From Pseudomonas antarctica (GTDB lineage Bacteria > Pseudomonadota > Gammaproteobacteria > Pseudomonadales > Pseudomonadaceae), in NCBI RefSeq assembly GCF_900624995.1, contig NZ_UYXQ01000020.1, positions 1 through 64,000 of the forward strand: a stretch of DNA of 64,000 nt. The letters are read 5' to 3'. The number at the start of each line of letters is the position of its first letter. The first letter of the stretch is position 1. Below are positions 1-7,480 of this stretch, in pieces. The notes beneath the pieces were generated by a model. It was given only the letters and a program-made list of their open reading frames with translations. It made no database searches and was not told where the DNA came from. Both the position numbers and the translations under genes were made by a program.

Positions 1-284
1 AAGAAGCGACCCAGATGATCCTGCAAGGGACGCAGCTGGAGATTGAATATGCTCGCGATACCATGCCGCGCGGCGTGTTGGGCATGAATGCGGCGATGAT
101 GGAGGATTACCTCAAGTTCATCGCGAACCGTCGCCTGTCGCAGATTGGGTTGAAGGAAGAGTATCCGGGGACGACGAATCCGTTCCCTTGGATGAGCGAG
201 ATTATGGACTTGAAGAAAGAGAAGAATTTCTTTGAGACTCGGGTGATCGAGTATCAGACGGGTGGTGCGTTGAGCTGGGATTGA
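1..284 (+). CDS. nrdB: Ribonucleotide reductase class Ia beta subunit, C-terminal part
   Basis: The last 93 codons of the small (R2) subunit of aerobic ribonucleotide reductase, which carries the diiron-tyrosyl radical used to reduce ribonucleotides to deoxyribonucleotides. The 5' end lies outside the window; the frame is open from base 3. The fragment has the family's final helices (RGVLGMNAAMMEDYLKFIAN, then PFPWMSEI) and the acidic C-terminal tail that docks on the R1 subunit (ends in GALSWD). A strong terminator follows at 343-380. The identification rests on recognising the sequence; the catalytic residues are upstream of the window. Confidence 0.93.
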   Translation, partial: EATQMILQGTQLEIEYARDTMPRGVLGMNAAMMEDYLKFIANRRLSQIGLKEEYPGTTNPFPWMSEIMDLKKEKNFFETRVIEYQTGGALSWD

Positions 285-342
285 TGATACGGTAAATTTG
301 TTGTAGATCGCGCTTTACCTGGGCATGGATGTTGGGGTAGCG

Positions 343-380
343 AAAATAGAGACCCCGCCATTGCGGGGTTTTTCTATTTT
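343..380. terminator. Rho-independent terminator after nrdB, readable both ways
   Basis: Arms AAAATAGA plus ACCCCGC and GCGGGGT plus TCTATTTT close over a CATT loop, with a T-rich tract on one side and an A-rich tract on the other. It ends 13 bases before the GTG of the SIR2 gene, so it lies in the leader of that operon unless a promoter sits inside it. Confidence 0.9.
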
Positions 381-393
381 ATAAGGACATCCA

Positions 394-1623
394 GTGAGCG
401 AGTCAGTACACAACCCTGATCAATATATGTTCGGCTTCCGTCAGGCAATTACTAACGGAAAGAAAAAAATTGGATTGCTTTTAGGGGCCGGAGCTCCATT
501 TAGCATAAACATTGGCGGGGACGGTCCTTGGCAACCGCTGATCCCGAACGTAGTAGGCCTAACCAAAACGATCAAAGAAAATCTTGAAAGAGACGACTTA
601 ACAGTCTTCAACCTAATAGAAGAGTCAATACCGGATAAGAACTTTGAAAAAGTCCTTTCAAAAATAAGAACTCTCGCAGACGTCATTGGTAGCTCTACAG
701 TCCACGATTACGATAGTAAAAAATTCTCACAACTAACCGAAAATATCTGCAACGCCATTAAACAGGTGGTGAACAAGGACTTACCACCTGGAAAAAACCC
801 ATACTCCGAATTAATATCTTGGATAAATGGAATAAAAAGAAGATACGGCGTTGAAATATTTACCACCAACTACGACTTGTTATTAGAGCAGGCACTTGAG
901 AGAGTTAAGACGCCCTACTTTGATGGCTTTAGCGGGTCAAGAAACGCCTTTTTCGACCCATCAAGCATTTCACGAAATGACCTTCCTCCACGCTGGGTTA
1001 GATTATGGAAGCTGCATGGATCCATAGGCTGGGAAATTAGTGAAAATCAGGAGGTGATCAGACTACCATTTTCAACTAATACAAATATGGTCTACCCATC
1101 CCATATAAAATACGACCAAACCCAAGCTGCTCCATTCTCTTCACTATTTGAAAGATTTAAAAATTTCCTGAATGAAAGCGACACACTCACCATAGCATCC
1201 GGTTTCTCCTTTGCTGATGCGCATATATCTTCAAAAATAACTGAAAGTCTTATAGCCAACCCATCAACTGCACTATTTGCGTTTCAATATAACAACTTAG
1301 AAAAAGAACCGCACGCGCGTGAAATCGCATTCAACTGCCCCAACTTCAGTTTATTCTGTAGAGACGGCGCAGTAATAAACGGAGTAGAGGCACCTTGGAG
1401 GACAGGAATATTACCCGCAAAAAACTGGCAATCCATAAGAGATGAGTATTTTAAGAATAAAGAATTTCAGCTCGGCGATTTTAATGCGCTAACCCGCTTT
1501 CTAGCAACAGCAGGCGGTGATTTTGGATTTGAGATAGAAAACCCAATCCCCGCCCTAGTAGAGGAACAACAACCCGACCTCGATTTCCAACTGCCTGTCG
1601 TAGATGAGCCAAAAAATGATTAA
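394..1623 (+). CDS. SIR2-domain protein of a SIR2-HerA type defence operon
   Basis: 409-residue SIR2-like (SIR2_2 type) protein. SIR2 domains of defence systems cleave NAD+ to starve infected cells. Visible motifs: the nucleotide-binding GAGAP loop at 31-35, TTNYD at 157-161 (the Asn-Asp pair of the NAD pocket) and LHGS at 207-210, with His208 as the expected catalytic His; a second Rossmann edge reads IASGFSFADAH near 266. The start is GTG at 394 with AAGGA at 382-386. Codon use (ATA, AGA, TTA) is much more AT-rich than in nrdB or the HAD gene, which suggests transfer. The 3' end overlaps the HerA gene, as expected for translational coupling in a two-protein complex. The defence role is inferred from the pairing with HerA. 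Confidence 0.88.
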   Translation: MSESVHNPDQYMFGFRQAITNGKKKIGLLLGAGAPFSINIGGDGPWQPLIPNVVGLTKTIKENLERDDLTVFNLIEESIPDKNFEKVLSKIRTLADVIGSSTVHDYDSKKFSQLTENICNAIKQVVNKDLPPGKNPYSELISWINGIKRRYGVEIFTTNYDLLLEQALERVKTPYFDGFSGSRNAFFDPSSISRNDLPPRWVRLWKLHGSIGWEISENQEVIRLPFSTNTNMVYPSHIKYDQTQAAPFSSLFERFKNFLNESDTLTIASGFSFADAHISSKITESLIANPSTALFAFQYNNLEKEPHAREIAFNCPNFSLFCRDGAVINGVEAPWRTGILPAKNWQSIRDEYFKNKEFQLGDFNALTRFLATAGGDFGFEIENPIPALVEEQQPDLDFQLPVVDEPKND

Positions 1624-3394
1624 TAACCCGACATATATGGGCAGCATAAGCTCAGTTTCCAGCTCATCTATAATAGTAGAACTCGCGGAATCAATGGAAT
1701 CAGGAATTATAATAATTGAGGGTAAAAACTACAGAATCGGCCAAGTCGGAAGCTTCGTAAAGATACCTATTGGTTACAACCAGCTTTTTGGTGTCACCTC
1801 AGAGTCAAATGAATCATCTGGCAACGAAAATGAAAATATAATATCCAAAGGTCGACGATGGATAAAAGTTGAATTAATAGGCGAAATGATAGGTGGGGAA
1901 TTTGATCGAGGAATTAGCGAATATCCAAGCATTGGAGATGATGTACATGTTGTAGTAGATAGTGACCTAAAGAAGATTTTTGGATTATCCTCAACGGGTC
2001 AATTTACCATCGGCAAGCTCTCAAGCTCAGATGGCATTGACGTGAGCTTAGACTTAGACAAATTGGTTTCTCGCCACTCGGCGATCCTTGGATCTACAGG
2101 CTCAGGTAAGTCAACCAGCACAGCCTCCATCATCAGATCGCTCGTTACAAAAAACGAAGCAATACGGTTGCCGTCCTCCAGGATTTTGTTAATAGACATT
2201 CATGGAGAATACGAATCAGCCCTCGGAGATATAGCAAAGGTATTCTCTGTTCTTCCCGACAGCAAAAACCCTCTTTATATCCCATACTGGTGCGTGTCAC
2301 CAGAGAGCCTACTGGAATTCCTATGCGGAAACTTAACAGAAAGCCAGAAAACTCAATACTTAGATAAAACAATTGATGAAAAAAAGCTTTCCATAAAAAC
2401 AAATAAAATAAAACACACATTAGAAGAATCAGTCAACACACTCTCCCCCTTACCTTATCGAATTAAAAAGATCTGGCACGAACTATATTACGATGACACC
2501 GTAAACTGGCAGGAGAAAGAACATATAAGACCCGCATGGGCTGAAAACGGAGAAGGAGATGCGGAAAAACTACTTCCTCCACGTTTTCTACCGCCGGCAA
2601 CAGGAGGAGCCGCTCCCTACAAAGGAGGTCCGGGATCAATGAAAAGACAGTTGGAGCTAATGAAATCCAGACTGCTAGATTCGCAGTATTCGTTTCTATT
2701 GAACCCTGGCCCCTGGTGCCCCGATAAAAATGGAGTTATTGCTAAAGATTTAGACCAATTACTTACGGACTGGTTAGGACACGACAAGCCCATTACAATT
2801 TTAGATCTCTCGGGAATGCCTTCCACTCGCCTAAGCTTACTACTTGGCTCTATCCTAGATATACTTTTTGAATCATCGATATGGGGGAAAAACCTTAATA
2901 CAGGCATGAGAAAACGCCCTCTACTGGTAGTACTCGAGGAAGCCCATAGATACTTATCAAACAAAGAAGATGGGCTAGCAAAACAAATGGTCCAGCGTAT
3001 CGCAAAAGAAGGCAGAAAATTTGGTGTCGGGGCGATGATAGTGAGTCAGCGACCTTCAGAAATCGATGAAACTATTTTATCTCAATGCGGAACAATTATT
3101 GCCTTGCGAATTAACAACTCTACTGATCGTAGCATAGTAAAGTCTGCAATGTCAGAAGGTCTAGCTGGCATCATTGACTCCCTCCCTATACTACGAACGG
3201 GTGAAGCTATTATAGTGGGCGAAGCCGCAAAACTTCCAACAAGATGTCGTATTAACATACTTCCTTCAAATAAGTATCCAAACAGCAAAGACCCAGAAGT
3301 CTCTAGCAATTGGGCGAAGGATAGAGCCATAGAGGATTATGAACCACTAGTATCGGCCTGGCGAAACCAGGTAATTAGAAAGGAAGAAAAATAA
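1604..3394 (+). CDS. HerA-type hexameric ATPase/translocase, partner of SIR2
   Basis: 596-residue FtsK/HerA-superfamily ATPase. An N-terminal HAS-barrel-like beta domain (about 1-130) is followed by a RecA-like core: Walker A GSTGSGKS at 163-170, a long insertion at about 230-370, Walker B LVVLEEAH at 441-448, and the SQRP sensor segment at 481-484. HerA proteins form hexameric rings; in SIR2-HerA defence the ring assembles with SIR2 into a large NADase/nuclease complex. ATG at 1604 overlaps the SIR2 gene by 20 bases; a second in-frame ATG at 1616, which overlaps the SIR2 stop, is equally plausible. AT-rich like its neighbours. The family call is firm; the activity is inferred. Confidence 0.9.
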   Translation: MSQKMINNPTYMGSISSVSSSSIIVELAESMESGIIIIEGKNYRIGQVGSFVKIPIGYNQLFGVTSESNESSGNENENIISKGRRWIKVELIGEMIGGEFDRGISEYPSIGDDVHVVVDSDLKKIFGLSSTGQFTIGKLSSSDGIDVSLDLDKLVSRHSAILGSTGSGKSTSTASIIRSLVTKNEAIRLPSSRILLIDIHGEYESALGDIAKVFSVLPDSKNPLYIPYWCVSPESLLEFLCGNLTESQKTQYLDKTIDEKKLSIKTNKIKHTLEESVNTLSPLPYRIKKIWHELYYDDTVNWQEKEHIRPAWAENGEGDAEKLLPPRFLPPATGGAAPYKGGPGSMKRQLELMKSRLLDSQYSFLLNPGPWCPDKNGVIAKDLDQLLTDWLGHDKPITILDLSGMPSTRLSLLLGSILDILFESSIWGKNLNTGMRKRPLLVVLEEAHRYLSNKEDGLAKQMVQRIAKEGRKFGVGAMIVSQRPSEIDETILSQCGTIIALRINNSTDRSIVKSAMSEGLAGIIDSLPILRTGEAIIVGEAAKLPTRCRINILPSNKYPNSKDPEVSSNWAKDRAIEDYEPLVSAWRNQVIRKEEK

Positions 3395-3604
3395 ATGGAA
3401 AGAACTCCAGTAAGCTCCAGCAATATCGCGAGTGTCGGGTACGACACTGCTACCTCCTCACTTCAAATTGAGTTTCTTAGTGGAAAAGTCTACGAGTATT
3501 ATGACGTCCCGGAAAGCGAATTCGATGGATTGGTAAATGCCGGATCCCCCGGGGGCTACTTCCACGCGAACATAAAGAACGTTTACAGCTACAACGAAAT
3601 CTGA
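3395..3604 (+). CDS. KTSC-domain protein, third gene of the SIR2-HerA operon
   Basis: 69-residue single-domain protein that matches the KTSC pattern (domain also seen at the C-terminus of some lysyl-tRNA synthetases): VGYD near 14, FLSGKVYEYYDVP in the middle, and a GGYFHANIKNVY end. Its ATG directly abuts the HerA stop (TAAATG), so it is the third cistron of the operon and probably translationally coupled. Its role is unknown. Position and shared AT-rich codon use suggest it belongs to the system, perhaps as a regulator or a substrate-sensing or antitoxin-like part, but nothing in the sequence proves this. Confidence 0.85.
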   Translation: MERTPVSSSNIASVGYDTATSSLQIEFLSGKVYEYYDVPESEFDGLVNAGSPGGYFHANIKNVYSYNEI

Positions 3605-3654
3605 AACGTTACAAAAAACTCAGCGACAAATTCAATTTAGCTCCGCTCTCTGTC

Positions 3655-3683
3655 TTGACCGAAACCCTGGAAGCCAATAGGCT
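3655..3683 (+). promoter_or_regulatory. Candidate sigma-70 promoter of the C4/Bro-N cassette
   Basis: TTGACC (3655-3660), a 17-base spacer, and TAGGCT (3678-3683). It sits 51 bases after the KTSC stop and just before the first pair of C4 target sites, as expected if antisense RNA and target share one transcript. The -10 box is only a fair match. Confidence 0.5.
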
Positions 3684-3697
3684 TCTAACCCGGTGCC

Positions 3698-3716
3698 TAA
3701 GAAACACCTCACACAG
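3698..3716 (+). promoter_or_regulatory. Upstream C4 target site pair (b1/a1)
   Basis: TAAGAAA at 3698-3704 and CACACAG at 3710-3716 are the same two words, in the same order, found at 3876-3897 before the leader ORF. Both are complementary to the single-stranded antisense words at 3841-3857 of the C4 candidate. Phage P1/P7 immI regions are known to carry such a duplicated a1/b1 and a2/b2 arrangement. Confidence 0.55.
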
Positions 3717-3790
3717 CGGACTGACCGCACCCGACAGTAGCGGCTTTTTTGTGCCTACGGTTTTCCCGTGGGCATCGAAAATCTCTGTTA

Positions 3791-3867
3791 TGCCGGGAGT
3801 GGGCTAATACAAGACCCGAAAGGGGAATATGTCCGGCCCTCTGTGTGGGGTTTCTTAACTCCCGGCA
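3791..3867 (+). ncRNA. c4: Candidate C4 antisense RNA (P1/P7 immI type)
   Basis: A closing stem of 10 perfect base pairs (3791-3800 with 3858-3867) encloses a small hairpin CCC-GAAA-GGG at 3815-3824 and the antisense region. CCTCTGTGTG at 3838-3847 is the exact complement of CACACAGAGG at 3891-3900, which overlaps the Shine-Dalgarno region of the leader ORF; TTTCTTA at 3851-3857 is the complement of TAAGAAA at 3876-3882. In phages P1 and P7, C4 RNA is processed from the ant operon transcript and blocks translation of a small ORF on which ant expression depends. The downstream gene here is a Bro-N (Ant-like) protein, which fits. Confidence 0.75.
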
Positions 3868-3875
3868 CCCAGCCC

Positions 3876-3900
3876 TAAGAAAGCTGACATCACACAGAGG
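3876..3900 (+). promoter_or_regulatory. C4 target sites at the leader ribosome-binding site (b2/a2)
   Basis: TAAGAAA (3876-3882) and CACACAGAGG (3891-3900) pair with the C4 candidate. AGAGG is also the Shine-Dalgarno element for the ATG at 3903 or, with better spacing, the ATG at 3909, so pairing would hide the ribosome-binding site. Confidence 0.65.
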
Positions 3901-3902
3901 TA

Positions 3903-4001
3903 ATGGAAATGCCTAGAATTTTCACCTTCCTTGCGAAGGCTATCTACTGCATAAGAACGGTCCTTCAAGCACCTCTGATAAAGGCGGTGCGCCATGCATG
4001 A
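3903..4001 (+). CDS. 32-codon leader peptide translationally coupled to the Bro-N gene
   Basis: An open frame of 32 codons begins at ATG 3903 (alternative ATG 3909) right after AGAGG at 3896-3900, and its TGA (3999-4001) overlaps the Bro-N start (ATG 3994-3996). The peptide begins MEMPRIFTFLAKAIYC and is basic and hydrophobic. Its position matches the small ORF before ant in P1/P7 immI, whose translation is the direct target of C4 RNA. That the ORF is translated is inferred from its layout. Confidence 0.6.
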   Translation: MEMPRIFTFLAKAIYCIRTVLQAPLIKAVRHA

Positions 4002-4524
4002 TCCCTTCTCCCCTACTGTCTTCACCCGCCAAAACCTCCCATTGCACGCCCTCCTTCTGGAGAACCAACCGTGGTTCTGCGCTCGCGATCTTGGGCGCTT
4101 AATGGGGTGGTTCCTAGATGAGCGCACGACTCGCAAGCTCGATGAAGACCAACGAAGAACTGTAAAACTGCTGTTCCACGGTCAGCCCGAAGAAATGCTG
4201 ATGATTAGCGAATCCGGTGCTTACGCGTTGTTGGTCTATCACTACACACCAGGAAATCGCCTGCTACGTAGCTGGTTGACTCATGAAGTAGTTCCGACGT
4301 TGCGGGACGAACGCCAGCCAAGGACGTTGGAACGCCCATTGTTGAGCATGCTGGACTGGCCGGAGATGTCGTTGAACCTGCTGCATTGGCAAGACGAAGG
4401 CTGGATAAGGCTTCGGGATATGCCGTATTTACTGGTTAATCGGACCTACCAGAGGAAGTCAGCAAAGATTTCGTGGTGGCGAAAGCTCACCCAATTTTTC
4501 CGAATGAAGCCGCGAATGTACTGA
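3994..4524 (+). CDS. Bro-N domain protein, Ant-like antirepressor candidate
   Basis: 176-residue protein with an N-terminal Bro-N DNA-binding fold over about residues 10-110 (WFCARDLGRLMGW, then EEMLMISESGAYALLVYHYT and SWLTHEVVPTLR, the hallmark of this family). Bro-N domains are found in phage antirepressors such as P1 Ant. The C-terminal 65 residues carry no domain I recognise and end in a basic tail. Start ATG 3994 overlaps the leader stop, so expression probably depends on leader translation. No repressor, integrase or other phage gene is nearby, so this is a solitary cassette. Confidence 0.8.
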   Translation: MHDPFSPTVFTRQNLPLHALLLENQPWFCARDLGRLMGWFLDERTTRKLDEDQRRTVKLLFHGQPEEMLMISESGAYALLVYHYTPGNRLLRSWLTHEVVPTLRDERQPRTLERPLLSMLDWPEMSLNLLHWQDEGWIRLRDMPYLLVNRTYQRKSAKISWWRKLTQFFRMKPRMY

Positions 4525-4595
4525 CGCAAACGAACGGTAAGTCCCACCGACTCGTAGGAAATTTCGTAGACGCAATAATGGCTACTCAGTATCGT

Positions 4596-4616
4596 CCGAG
4601 GGTTTTCTACCCTCGG
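4596..4616. repeat. Hairpin immediately before the HNH gene
   Basis: CCGAGGG (4596-4602) and CCCTCGG (4610-4616) form a 7-base-pair stem with a 7-base loop, ending 7 bases before the HNH start codon. It occupies the place of the ribosome-binding site and could limit translation initiation; there is no T tract that would make it a terminator. Confidence 0.5.
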
Positions 4617-4623
4617 CGGCTGT

Positions 4624-5337
4624 ATGGATACGAAAAAAAGTAATACCGGATGGAGCGATCAGGAGCTTGAAGCGTCCGTCGATAGCTATCTGAAAATGTG
4701 GACCCTTGAACGAACTGGTCAAGCCTTTAAAAAATCAGCTGAGAACCGGTTACTGCGAGAGGGGCCACTCAACCTGCGCAGCGCTTCGTCAATTGAATAT
4801 CGCATGCAGAACATCTCTTCGGTATTTGAACAGCTCGGTTTGCAACGTGTCACTGGCTATATGCCTGCGAAAAACATCGGTGCCGGAGTTAGTGAACGTA
4901 TTCGCAAAATGCTAGCAACAAAACCAGGCCTGCACTCTGAGCCTGGTCTGGCGGCCGAAGATAAACCACTGCCCGACGAGCGCCCTACCCTTTCTAAGCC
5001 TTTCCTTGTAATCGAGCCACAAGGCGTTCTGAATCCGCGGCAGTTGTTCACTGTCAGTCTTTCTTACGCACGCGCAGAGCATGTACGAAAGCTGGTACTA
5101 CAGTTTGCGAATGGGGTCTGCGAAGGTTGCGATTTGCCAGCGCCTTTCGCCGGAATTGATGGCCAGCCATTTCTTGAAGTACATCACGTCAAGCACCTCG
5201 CCCAGAAGGGTTCGGATCGCACGACCAATGCTGTAGCCTTGTGCCCCAATTGCCATCAGCGTTGTCACCGGTCGAGTGACCGGGATGCTTTCACCGAGAC
5301 GCTTTACGCCAAGATCGGAAGATTGGCACGGGAGTAA
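4624..5337 (+). CDS. HNH endonuclease, restriction-type
   Basis: 237 residues. The N-terminal half (10-95) matches the domain that precedes HNH nucleases in many restriction-like proteins (SIEYRMQNIS at 56-65 and GYMPAKNIG at 78-86). The C-terminal half is an HNH nuclease with a zinc knuckle: Cys166-x2-Cys169, EVHH at 185-188, Asn202, Cys207-x2-Cys210 and His211. The linker at 100-140 is variable. It is expected to cut DNA, perhaps modified or foreign DNA. No methyltransferase is adjacent, so it is a stand-alone nuclease at the right edge of the island. No good Shine-Dalgarno sequence precedes the start. Confidence 0.85.
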   Translation: MDTKKSNTGWSDQELEASVDSYLKMWTLERTGQAFKKSAENRLLREGPLNLRSASSIEYRMQNISSVFEQLGLQRVTGYMPAKNIGAGVSERIRKMLATKPGLHSEPGLAAEDKPLPDERPTLSKPFLVIEPQGVLNPRQLFTVSLSYARAEHVRKLVLQFANGVCEGCDLPAPFAGIDGQPFLEVHHVKHLAQKGSDRTTNAVALCPNCHQRCHRSSDRDAFTETLYAKIGRLARE

Positions 5338-5395
5338 ACTCCTGCTGTCACACCTGATGCACGCTTAAAAAATACTAGATAGGACCGAGGCCACC

Positions 5396-6052
5396 GTGAA
5401 CCCAGACATGCTCGAAGCCGGCCCTGTAGACGCCAAAGTACTCTCCGTCTTTGACTTCGACGGCACCCTGACTCACCACGACAGTTTCGTGCCCTTCCTC
5501 AAGTTTGCCTTCGGCACCGGCGAGTTTTATGGCCGGATGACGAAGTTGGCGGTGCCTGGGCTGCGCTTTTTGCTGCGGCAGATCAGCCGGGATGAGTTGA
5601 AGGCGCAGTTGATCCGCACCTTTATGACGGGGGTGGAGAAGGCGTGGGTTCAGCAGCAGGCGGAGGCGTATTGCCAGCGTACTTGGAGCAAGCTGATGCG
5701 CCCGACTGGGTTGCAGTCGGTGGCGGATGAGGTGAAGTCCGGGGCGCAGGTGACCTTGTGTTCGGCGTCGCCGGCGTTGGTGTTGCAGCCGTTTGCGAAC
5801 CGGCTGGGGATCAAGTTGATTGGCACTGAGCTTGAGGTGGTCGACGGGGTGTTGACGGGCAAGCTCACGGGGAATAATTGCCGCTGTGAGAACAAGGTGC
5901 TGCGGCTTGAGGCGGTGTATGGGGATTTGGGCGAGTATCGGCTGCGGGCCTGGGGCGATACGCGTGGGGATCGGGAGTTGTTGGCCGCGGCGCAGGATGC
6001 GCATTTTCGGCATTTTCATTCGAAGAAGAAGCAGGGCAAGTTGCAGCGGTGA
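5396..6052 (+). CDS. HAD-superfamily IB phosphatase
   Basis: 218-residue phosphoserine-phosphatase-like HAD hydrolase. Motif I FDFDGTLT at 19-26 gives the nucleophile Asp20 and acid/base Asp22; motif II is TLCSAS; motif IV GDTRGD lies near residue 188. A helical cap (about 40-100) follows motif I as in subclass IB. The substrate is unknown; a small phosphomonoester is likely. GTG 5396 is used as start; ATG 5408 is an alternative. This is the first gene with normal high-GC codon use to the right of the island. Confidence 0.85.
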   Translation: MNPDMLEAGPVDAKVLSVFDFDGTLTHHDSFVPFLKFAFGTGEFYGRMTKLAVPGLRFLLRQISRDELKAQLIRTFMTGVEKAWVQQQAEAYCQRTWSKLMRPTGLQSVADEVKSGAQVTLCSASPALVLQPFANRLGIKLIGTELEVVDGVLTGKLTGNNCRCENKVLRLEAVYGDLGEYRLRAWGDTRGDRELLAAAQDAHFRHFHSKKKQGKLQR

Positions 6053-6086
6053 TGCGGGTGGATGGGGTGGGCAGGTGGACCGAGTC

Positions 6087-6259
6087 GATCCCATCGCTGC
6101 CTCGCTGGGGCTCGATAGCTCCCAAATTTTGAGCGGTGCCAGATGGATAGCGCACTAGCATGGGGTGCTGGGGGGCGATGCAGATGGATGGGTTCGGCAA
6201 CTGGACCTAAGTGATCCCTTCGCAGCCTCGCTGGGGCTCGACAGCTCCCACATTTGAGC
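6087..6259. repeat. Two direct copies of a REP-like element
   Basis: Two copies about 125 bases apart (6087-6134 and 6212-6259) share GATCCC, GCCTCGCTGGGGCTCGA and AGCTCCCA followed by ATTTGAGC. They lie between convergent genes. The copies have the same orientation, unlike the inverted REPIN pairs elsewhere in the window. The rest of the 6053-6292 gap holds no ORF that I can support. Confidence 0.65.
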
Positions 6260-6292
6260 TTTGTCAGCCTGTTGATCGGTGTTCGGCGGGGG

Positions 6293-7252
6293 TTATGTCG
6301 CGGCCTTGAGGTCTACGCCCAGGGCTGTTGCGAAGGCTTTTACCATCGGGCTTCTTGGCGCGTTATGGCGCAGGATCAGGTTGAAGGCGGTGCTCAGGTG
6401 AACCTGTTCCGGGCACAGTGCGCGCAGGCGCCCTTCCCTGACCAGTGGCGCGGCGTAGTGTTCCGGCAAGAAGCCTAAGAAGCGGCCGGTGAGGATCAGG
6501 ATGGCGACGGCTTCCACCTGTGAGGCCGAGGCGGACTGGCTGTCGTAGGTGACGAAGTTGGCTTTGTCGCGGTGGATCGCATACCGGTGGTTGACCACTT
6601 CGTGTTGGCGCAGCACCTCCGGCGTAATATCGCTCGCGTTGAACAGTGGGTGTCCTACGGCGCAGTAGGCGTGGGCCTTTTCTTCGTATAGCGGGAAGTA
6701 GTCGAATTCTTCGCGGCGTTGGTACACCGGGACGATGCCGACAATCAGCCGCCCTTCCACCACACCGCGCTCAACTTCGTCCAATTGCGAGGCCTGTAGG
6801 CGCAATCTAATTTTTGGCGATGCGCTATGTAATTTCCCCAACGCAGTAATCAACGGTGAATTAACGTCGGAGACGGTGTTATCAATAACGCCGACACTAA
6901 GGTCACCAATCAGCTCGTTTTGCGCCGAACTAAGCTTGTCTCTGAAACTGTCCACCGAGGTAAATAACTCGATGGAAGCTTGATACACCAACTTGCCTTC
7001 TTCGGTCAGGCCGAAGCCTTCGCGGCCCCGTGTGCACAGGCGCATGCCGATGCGGATTTCGAGGTCGGAGATCTGTTTGCTGATGGCCGCCAGGCCCACG
7101 TTCAGCTCGTTTTGCGCAGCGCTGAAGCCGCCGGCTTCGACCACGGCCATGAACACGCGCAGTAATTTGAAGTCCAGCCCGCTCAGTTGCAAAGGCGGTC
7201 GCGTGCCGGGTTTTGGCGGCATGTTTCCAGAAGTGGAAAGTGGGGTTTCCAT
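6293..7252 (-). CDS. LysR-family transcriptional regulator
   Basis: 319 residues from ATG 7252. The winged helix-turn-helix spans about 30-90 (LLRVFMAVVEAGGFSAAQ, then GLAAISKQISDLE), followed by a type-2 periplasmic-binding-fold effector domain. It is divergent from the argininosuccinate-lyase-like gene at 7481, with a 228-base gap between, so it probably controls that gene and the downstream importer. An upstream in-frame TTG at 7270 is possible. The effector is not evident. Confidence 0.85.
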   Translation of the reverse strand: METPLSTSGNMPPKPGTRPPLQLSGLDFKLLRVFMAVVEAGGFSAAQNELNVGLAAISKQISDLEIRIGMRLCTRGREGFGLTEEGKLVYQASIELFTSVDSFRDKLSSAQNELIGDLSVGVIDNTVSDVNSPLITALGKLHSASPKIRLRLQASQLDEVERGVVEGRLIVGIVPVYQRREEFDYFPLYEEKAHAYCAVGHPLFNASDITPEVLRQHEVVNHRYAIHRDKANFVTYDSQSASASQVEAVAILILTGRFLGFLPEHYAAPLVREGRLRALCPEQVHLSTAFNLILRHNAPRSPMVKAFATALGVDLKAAT

Positions 7253-7480
7253 AATACGCGTTGACCTCAAGTGCCCTATTCAACAGGCTTCAACCCAATC
7301 CTTGAACATCGCCAGGCGGCGATAATGAACATAAACATCCGCCCTTGGCAACCTTGAATATAGCGGCTTGAACAGCACACAGAGGCTGATTTAACACCCC
7401 GCAAAACCTGGCACTGCGATCAGGACTTTTTACTTTTTGACTGCCTCCGACTCTTCTAAAAACAAGCGTGAGGAATACCG

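Noticed and set aside
5375-6094. 239-codon minus-strand frame opposite the HAD gene
   Set aside because: Low-complexity Arg/Pro/Leu translation with no family; the plus strand carries an intact HAD phosphatase.
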